Below are positions 46,301 through 54,220 of a stretch of DNA of 64,000 nucleotides, one piece after another. How positions within the stretch are numbered: the first letter of the stretch is position 1; the number at the start of each line of letters is the position of its first letter. This DNA is from Melieria omissa. Lineage: Eukaryota; Arthropoda; Insecta; Diptera; Ulidiidae. The notes under the pieces were generated by a model. It was not told the origin of the DNA. It was given only the letters and a program-made list of their open reading frames with translations, and made no database searches. The stretch lies in the NCBI GenBank assembly GCA_963971225.1, contig OZ020267.1, positions 31,727,298 through 31,791,297 on the forward strand, given 5' to 3'. Position numbers and translations under genes: made by a program.

Positions 46301-49300
46301 AAACCATTCAAATTGCTAATTCGTTGAATTTCTGCTTGCGAAGCAACTTTTTATGTGTGTGTAATGTGCGATGCATTACAAATCAAATTGCCGCCTAATA
46401 CATGAACAAATCATCTCATTTGTGGTGCCCCGCATAATTTCGCTAAACTTTTCACATACAAAAAACAAACTTTTTCCTTTCTACTGAATGTTTAATCGTT
46501 TAAAATGACGAAAACGACGACAATGGCGCACACAAAGCGCACCGAAAACGTGTCAAAACTCGCAAGAGACCGAATTGAAGTAAAAATAAAAATAAAAAAT
46601 AAAAAAAAATGAAGCAAAGGAAACGCCACAAAACAACTGCACAAATAAATTGAATTTTAAAAATTAAATCCATACATAGCCACGTTCAAGCACAAACACA
46701 CACACACACACACACACACATACGCACGCAAAGCGCGACCTACGCTCAGGCGCCGTGTCACTAATCCATAAGCCACGCAAAGATTAAATTAAGCAGAGAG
46801 CAAAACTTTTTCATTTCTGTGCGCTCGCATTACAATAGAGGCGACCACAGCAGCAGCACCGACAACAAAAACAACAACAACAAAGTTGGCACAAAACCAC
46901 TTTACAAAGCGACAAATGCCTGCAAGCCACTCGAGTTCGGCAGTAGCGAACCGCACAAAACAAATTCCAATTTGTTGGCCTAAATGGAGGAAACATGGCT
47001 TTCAATTCATTGCAGGCGCAGGAGTCGCACACACACACACGCGCAACCAACACACACACACACAAACACACACATACAAACACAAACAAGCACGCACAAT
47101 TGTGCCTACAATTGAGTTGCGCCGCTCTCTACCACACGTCAGCCGCCCCCTGCCGACGCACTGCCGCTCGACGCATTGCTTTTGGCGCGTAGCTGCTGTC
47201 GGCGGTGGCGGATGTGGCAACGCTAAGCGGACAAAACCGCGATCCCGCTGCCGCACGAACGCATCCGCACGCGCTGGCGCGGTGCTCGCATTTGGTGCCG
47301 CACCGCAGTGTCGTTGTAAACAACAACAGCAATTGCAGGAAAAAATCAAAATTCAAACATCGTTTGCGTTTATCGTGCAGCAGATTGTACGCGGCGCTTC
47401 ATTCGGCTTTGTTCGCTTTATTTTGAAAATTCAGCGACGAGGTGCCACTCGACGCAGCCAAAACGAGACTTTAAAATAAAAACGTCTGTCCAATTGGTGA
47501 CTCGACCCTCTCGGGTGACTCGTTGGCTCGCTGACTGGTGGCTGCTTGTTTGCCATCGGCGCCTCCCCCCGCTCCTAATTGGCAGATTGTGTCGTGTTCG
47601 CTTTTCGCTTTTGTTGTTGATTTTCCATGCTGCTTCAAGTTGCCCCGAAGCGTTGCTGGCTGCGTTTTTTTTCATATTTATTTATTTGCCTTACTTTGGT
47701 TTTGTTGTTGTCGTGCCCGCGGTGGCCACTTGCTGCAGTTGGCGCTTGCCGCGTTGGCGCACCAAAGGGAGCAAACAACAGAGCGCCGACCGTATGACCG
47801 AAATTTCTTCATTTCATTTTCTAGACAACGCACCGCATATGCTGCGGCACAACGCAACGCCAGCGGCGCTTTGCGGCAATTTGGACAAGACATATTAAAT
47901 ATTTACTGGCGCATGCAAATATTAATAATTTGTACTTGAAATACCAACGAGAAATACCTTGAAAATACCTCGAAATTATTCAGAAATTTGATGCGGCACA
48001 TAAATTGCGCCTAGATTGTGTTGTTGTGTTGTTTGTTTGTTTGTTGGCCGCATGCTACAAGTGAAAATTATATGCTTGGGTTCTGTGTTCAAGTTATTTG
48101 AGGGCAAACAAAATATGTTGCATATGATCAGAAGGTAAGAAAAGATATATTATGGGGTCAAATTTATCTTGGGAAATACGGTCGACGGCATTAGAATGAA
48201 TTGTTTCTTTTACGTTGGCAACGATTTACTTGCACGTTGGCAACGATTTATCCTAAATAAGCTAATAATACAAGGTACATTCCATAGATTAGGGTATACT
48301 GGCTGCCACTAAGGGTAAGTAGCCGATAGTCCAGCGGGGAGCACGCTGGCTTCTCATACCGAGGCCCTAGTTTCGATTCCTAGCTCGGGCTGGTGAAACG
48401 CTCGTCTACTTCTATTGCTATCCCTCCCTATTCATTTCAAATGTGTTTTGTATCACATGTTGGAAAGATATTGTTGCATAAACATTTCAAACGGGTGGTT
48501 TTTGTGGTATCACAATGGGTCACATAGGCCTAAGTGTGTCTCATACAGAAGCAGCAACTATAACCAATCAACCAAGAGTAAGTAAATAGACCCTATTGAG
48601 TCCTAAGCGATGCCACTGGGACTTTCGTTTAGTTGTGATTACAGTAGTGATCTTTTAGAATGCTAGTAGATTTGACAAACTTTCAGAGAGCACTGACGCC
48701 TTGCTTTGAGACCTGTTCGAATGCTGCAAAGGTCTGAACTCCTAAGCGCGTCAAAAGAGATCTAGAGATTCCGGCAGCGTAGCACAGTAGGTCTTTCAAA
48801 GCTTCCCTGCTGCTCAACTCCATGCATTTCCAGCAACTGTCGTCGTTTGTTATGCCAGTTAGCACAGGCCGAGATGGCAAGAAAGCGGGTCGCCCTGCCT
48901 CTCACCGAAGTGGATAACTCTGTGCTCCCTCCTTGACAGGTTGAGCAAAATTCACATCGAGTTCCCATGGCGGAGCAGAATTGATTGCAGTACCTGCCGG
49001 GCAATATGGCCTTCCCTTTCCATGAGGAAAACACGATTTGTACTGTCCCTGAGTTAAACCTCTATTAAGCAGCTTGTTGGAGTCATTACTGGATCCATGC
49101 TAGTCAAATGGTGCCTCTCGTCCAGTGATGTCTGCAGAAGTTGTGGAGATGAAGAAGAAGTGGAAACGATCCAACACTATCTGTGCCACTGCCCGGCTCT
49201 GCAGGAACGCCGTCTCCGTACTTTGGGGTCAAGGTTCCTGGCAGACTTGGCTTGCGCGGCAATAGTTGAAATTTCGAATCTACTCTCCTTCATTAAGAGG

Positions 49301-52300
49301 TTCGAATTGGTTTGACCCGGACTGAGAGCCACTGGCTAGCTCCAGAACCTTCCAAGAAGGGATTCACAATGGGCCGTTTTGGCCTCCGAGTGGAACACCC
49401 TTCCCTACCTATCCTAGCACAGGCTACGCTAACAACGTTTGCCGACACAAGCCTCGTGTCATCAAATTATGCTGACACACCACCCACTAACCAGAGCCAT
49501 CGACCGAGCGAAACCGATGTGAGTGAAAAATACAGTTTTTTTTTATATGCTGGTCAGGGATATCTTAACTTGCCTATTCTACCTTTTGGACCTAAGCAGA
49601 AAGCAGCTTAGGTTCATCACCGGGATCCTGAGCGGGCACAATATGCATAAAGCGCAATTGGGAATCAGAGATAGCGAACTATGCCAATTCTGCGTGAAAG
49701 ATGAAGAAACATCCGTTCACATCATAACTAAATGTCTCGTCCTTTTACACACAAGAAAGCTTATATTGGGTAGAGAACTGATTCCAAGAGTTCCTGGCGG
49801 AGAAAAAAGTGATTCGACAAAATAGTTCTTATTGGACTCATGCTTAATTCTACCATCAACCACTTCCCGTATTCATATGATTTGGCACCGTGCAACAACA
49901 ACATTTTCGAAAAAATGCATTTGTCTATGAAGAGAAAACGTTTTGATGACGACATCCTGAAGGAAAACCCGGTGACCATCTAAAACACTCAATCGATATC
50001 GTGTAAATCACTGTCTTGAGTTCGTGGGGACTATTTTGTTTAAAATAAATCCATTTTGCCAACCGGTTTTGTAACGAACATCAGTCTTTTTGTGGGCCTA
50101 AGCTCCCAAGCGAAGTCAGAAAGGGGAACGAAAATGTGTTGTTGCACAAAATAACTCAACATCGACAGTCAATCTACTATCAAGGCGATAATTTCTTCTT
50201 CTTCAACGCCTGGCAGCAATAGAAAGGATGGCTGCAAATTGCGAGGTGCATAACTATTGGGTACCCGGTCAATGGGGGGTTTGAAAAATAACCTCACAAG
50301 AATGGGTGGAATAGTTCAACTACCTGTACAACCGCTAAAATAATGCTCGGACAATTAAATGAAACGCCTACGAGATTCGTTCTCTCGCTCCAAAAACAGG
50401 AAACATAGACATCGTAGGGCTACTAACAAGACAGGATTTAATTTTGGCGGGGTTTCTGTACCTAACATTTGAACCCAATACCGGTTGAAGCCATATTTGG
50501 TACCCATAATGTTTCCAAGAAAATTATATTTTGGTAGTGTTTTAACCCCGAAATTTTGATTTTGCTTGCGGCAATGTAATAGGCTTAACAAAGGCTCACG
50601 AGCGAAAGATGGGCATCGCCATGTCAGATAATTGCAGAAAATGCAAAGATAACAGTGCCAAAAAAAAAACCTTAGCTTAGGTAAGGTTAGGTTAAGAAGG
50701 CTCTTTGGGCATGGGACTTGCCAAAAGACACACAAAAGACACACAAGGGGAAAGTGATCTGTCTTACTGCAAGTCGGAGAGCCTATGAAGCCAATTTGAA
50801 TGATTACTAAAATGACGTTACTGGAGATGTCGAAGATGGAACGGGGAAAGAAAGCAAACCTTGGAGCACATTTCTTACTTCTGCTTGGCTATCTTAAGAC
50901 TGCGCCTTAAGGCTTGATTACACGTAACGAGTCGAGTGACGAGACACCAAAATGGTACTAGGCCGAAAGAATTGGGATAGCGAGCAAAAGCGACGAGTTG
51001 TTCAAACGTATTTCGACACGCGGCGAGTCAGTTCGGTTTTACAATGCACAAAATGAACTAAGCAACTCGCGCAATTAAACTCAACCGAGCGCAAAGTGGT
51101 GTGTGACGCATACCGCATGTCACGAACGATTCCGCATGTGACGAGCGATTGCGCGAATCGCTGCGAAAAGAGAGAAATATAACGGTAAAGTAGTGGTCGC
51201 TCGGCCTAGCAAACAAAATGTGATTCTAGTGGCTCTCTCGCCACTTTCATCGATCACTGACTCAATCAAGAACTCGCCTTACCGTTTAGACGAAACGAGT
51301 ACTCGTTCGAGTTGCTGTCTTCTCACTCTACTCGTTACGTGTAATCAAGCCTTTACTTATTGCAGTGTTGCCAGATACCTGGAAAAACTTTCTCCTATGT
51401 AAATCTTAAAAAAGCTGAAATTTCCTCAAAAAATTAAAAAAATCTTAAAAAATATTTGTATTTTTTCATTATAAACTAAGAAAGTTCTTATAAAAAACGA
51501 CAAAAATATACAAAATTTTACGCTTTCGATGGTCTACATGATATATTTTTCATCATCAGTTGTGGCTCAATTTCATCAGTGTTGCCAGATGCCTGAAGTG
51601 ACTCTCCGAATCCTAAAAAAAGGCTGCAATTTTCTCCACAATTTCTCCAAAAAAATTTCCTAAAAACTTTTGTTTCTAATTTTTACATTATAAACCAAGG
51701 AATTAAAGTTCTCTTGAAAAAATTCAAAAAATTTTACGATTCCGATTGTTGTACATTATCCATTTTTCATCACCAGTTGTGGCTCGATTTGATTAGTGTT
51801 GCCAGATACCTAAAATTAAGAAATCTTAAAAAAAGTTGAAATTTCCATGCAAAAATTCAAAAAATCCCCTAAAATTTTTCTCTGAAATATCAAAAAAGCT
51901 GAAATTTCCTCCCCAAAATTAAAAAACCCTTAAAATTCTTTTACAATTTTTGTAATTTCTTTGAAATCTTAAGAAAAAAACCAAAAATTAAAATTAAAAA
52001 TAAAAATTAATACAAAAAATTAAAAAAAAAATTAAAATTTTTTTTTTAAATTAAAAAAAAAATCCCCAAAATTGTTTAAAATTTTGTCATTATTACCTAA
52101 GAAATTAAACTTCTTATAAAAAGTAAAAATACGTTTAGTTTTCTTTATTCCAGCCTTTTTATTCATTCAGCTGCAGCTTAACAAAAACTTAACCAACAAC
52201 AACAACTTAACAAAACATAATATATAACTACTATACTAACTATATAACACTTTCACTCTTCGAAGATTTAAATGTTACACATAAATTTTACATGCTCACA

Positions 52301-53389
52301 ACTTTTTCGCTTCTAATAAGATTCGATGGAAAAGTGGATTTTACTACTTGGCACCTTTTTCCCCGCTCAGCAACTGTTCAAGTTGCGCAAATTCAATCAT
52401 TGAACGTAAATTTGCCGCTGCTGCCGCACCGATGTTATTTAAATTTAGTCACCAGGCGAATGCAAGGCGCGCGCTGCCTTTTGTCTATTTGCGCCGCTGA
52501 CCTCCGATACATAAATTCATTTGGAGCCGATTGCCATGACAGTCATATCACTCTTGGGAGCGATATAAAAGGATTTTCCACTTTTGTGCGCGCTGTCCTT
52601 TTTTGGCCGCTTCCGCTCACTCGATTTCCTTGGACATTTGCATGCCGCCGCCCGTTTTGTATTTCAAATTTCAGTGTATTTTTGGTTTTCGTGTGCGGGG
52701 CTCGCAGCGTTTTCTTATCGACATTGGCACATCGCCGCGTCGATGGGCGGCGGCGGCTTTCGCGTTCGCACTGCCAGCTCGAAGCACTCTGACATATGTA
52801 CGCGCAGTTTGGCTGCTGGTGTGCGTGCGTGTGTGTGTGTGTGTGTGTGACCGCCCGTGGTCCTCTTAAAATGAAACAATCACCATGGCTGCCATAACAA
52901 ACTTTTTTGCATTGCTTTGCGTTGTTTTTTGTTGGCTTTTTATGTTTTCAAATGTTCATTGAAATGTTTCGGCTCGATTCTGTTTTGTTGATTTTGTTGT
53001 TGTTGTTGTTATGGCGCGTTTGAAAAGCGGCGCATTAGTGGAGTTTATTTTTAAGCCTCAAGAAGGCATTCGAACAATGCTTCGAGTTTGGCTGCTCTTT
53101 GCCTATTTTTGCCAACGACAGCGTGACAACGACAGCCCAGTGCGTGCAGTGAGTTAGTTGTTGTAAGCAGTAAATTGATTTCGACTTTAGATTTTTAATG
53201 ATGGCGCGTAATGGCACAACATTCGTTCTGCATGGCAACATGGCTAATGGCGTTGGCGTTGGCGCATTGCTTTTGGCTCATGCCCATAAATTTCAGTTTC
53301 AGCTTGCTGCTTAATTTCATGCAGCTACGTAATGCCGCGGATTTGAATAAAAACGACACCAAAAAGCAGCCTAAACCAAATTTATTTCC

Positions 53390-53425
<36 letters not shown>

Positions 53426-54172
53426 GAGTCGTTAAGGCGATGGCAGCAACGCTGGGATTCCTCATCCAAGGGCAGATGGACTCACACGCTGATACCGGAT
53501 GTGAAAAGATGGGTGAATCGAAAGCATGGCGAGCTCAATTACCACTTGACGCAGGTCCTGACGGGCCATGGAGCATTCAGGAGCTACCTGCATCGCTTCG
53601 CGCATGAGAGCTCACCCCTATGCCCGCGCTGCAGTGTCGCAGAAGACGCGAAACATGTCCTGTTTGACTGTCCAAGGTTTGAGGCAGAAAGAAACCACAT
53701 GGCGATAGTCACAGGGGTGATGCCAACACCACACAACCTGATTGAGCTGATGCTGGACTCCGAGGATGCCTGGAGAGCGGTATGTAAATGCGCCGCAGAC
53801 ATCCACAAGGCACTGAGATGGGAAGAAGAGTGCAGGCGTGCTGACCGGCAAACGGGTCAAACCAGCTGACGTGGACATACGCTACTATTACGTGGACACA
53901 CGACTGTGACGTAAATCCAAGGAGGGGTGGTGACAAACCGTACGGGGAGGGACCTATTCCAGACCTACGGTGGGGGAGCCTAGTAAGTGCAACTAGCGAC
54001 TAACTGCACTGACAGCAAAACGATACTGTGAGCCGAGCGCTCAAAACCGCCCTCTGACGTAATACTTAACGGTAGTGTCCGGAGGGGATTCCGGTCTGTG
54101 ACATGAGGAGGTTTAGTGTGTTAAAGTCACACACTGACGGGGTTCGGCTTTAGATGCTTCCTCCTCGTTAAA

Positions 54173-54220
<48 letters not shown>

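Noticed and set aside
46886..47479. 197-codon ORF in timeout intron 2
   Set aside because: Its composition follows CA/CAA runs and GC-rich unique DNA. Overlapping ORFs of similar length exist on both strands, and no domain is visible.
52292..52869. ORFs of 88-166 codons in intron 2
   Set aside because: Three overlapping frames on the same strand, no domains, TG-run ends.
53424..54206. Ribosomal DNA insertion site for the R1-type LINE
   Set aside because: Flanks are CA repeats and timeout intron, not 28S rRNA sequence. No rRNA is seen in the window.
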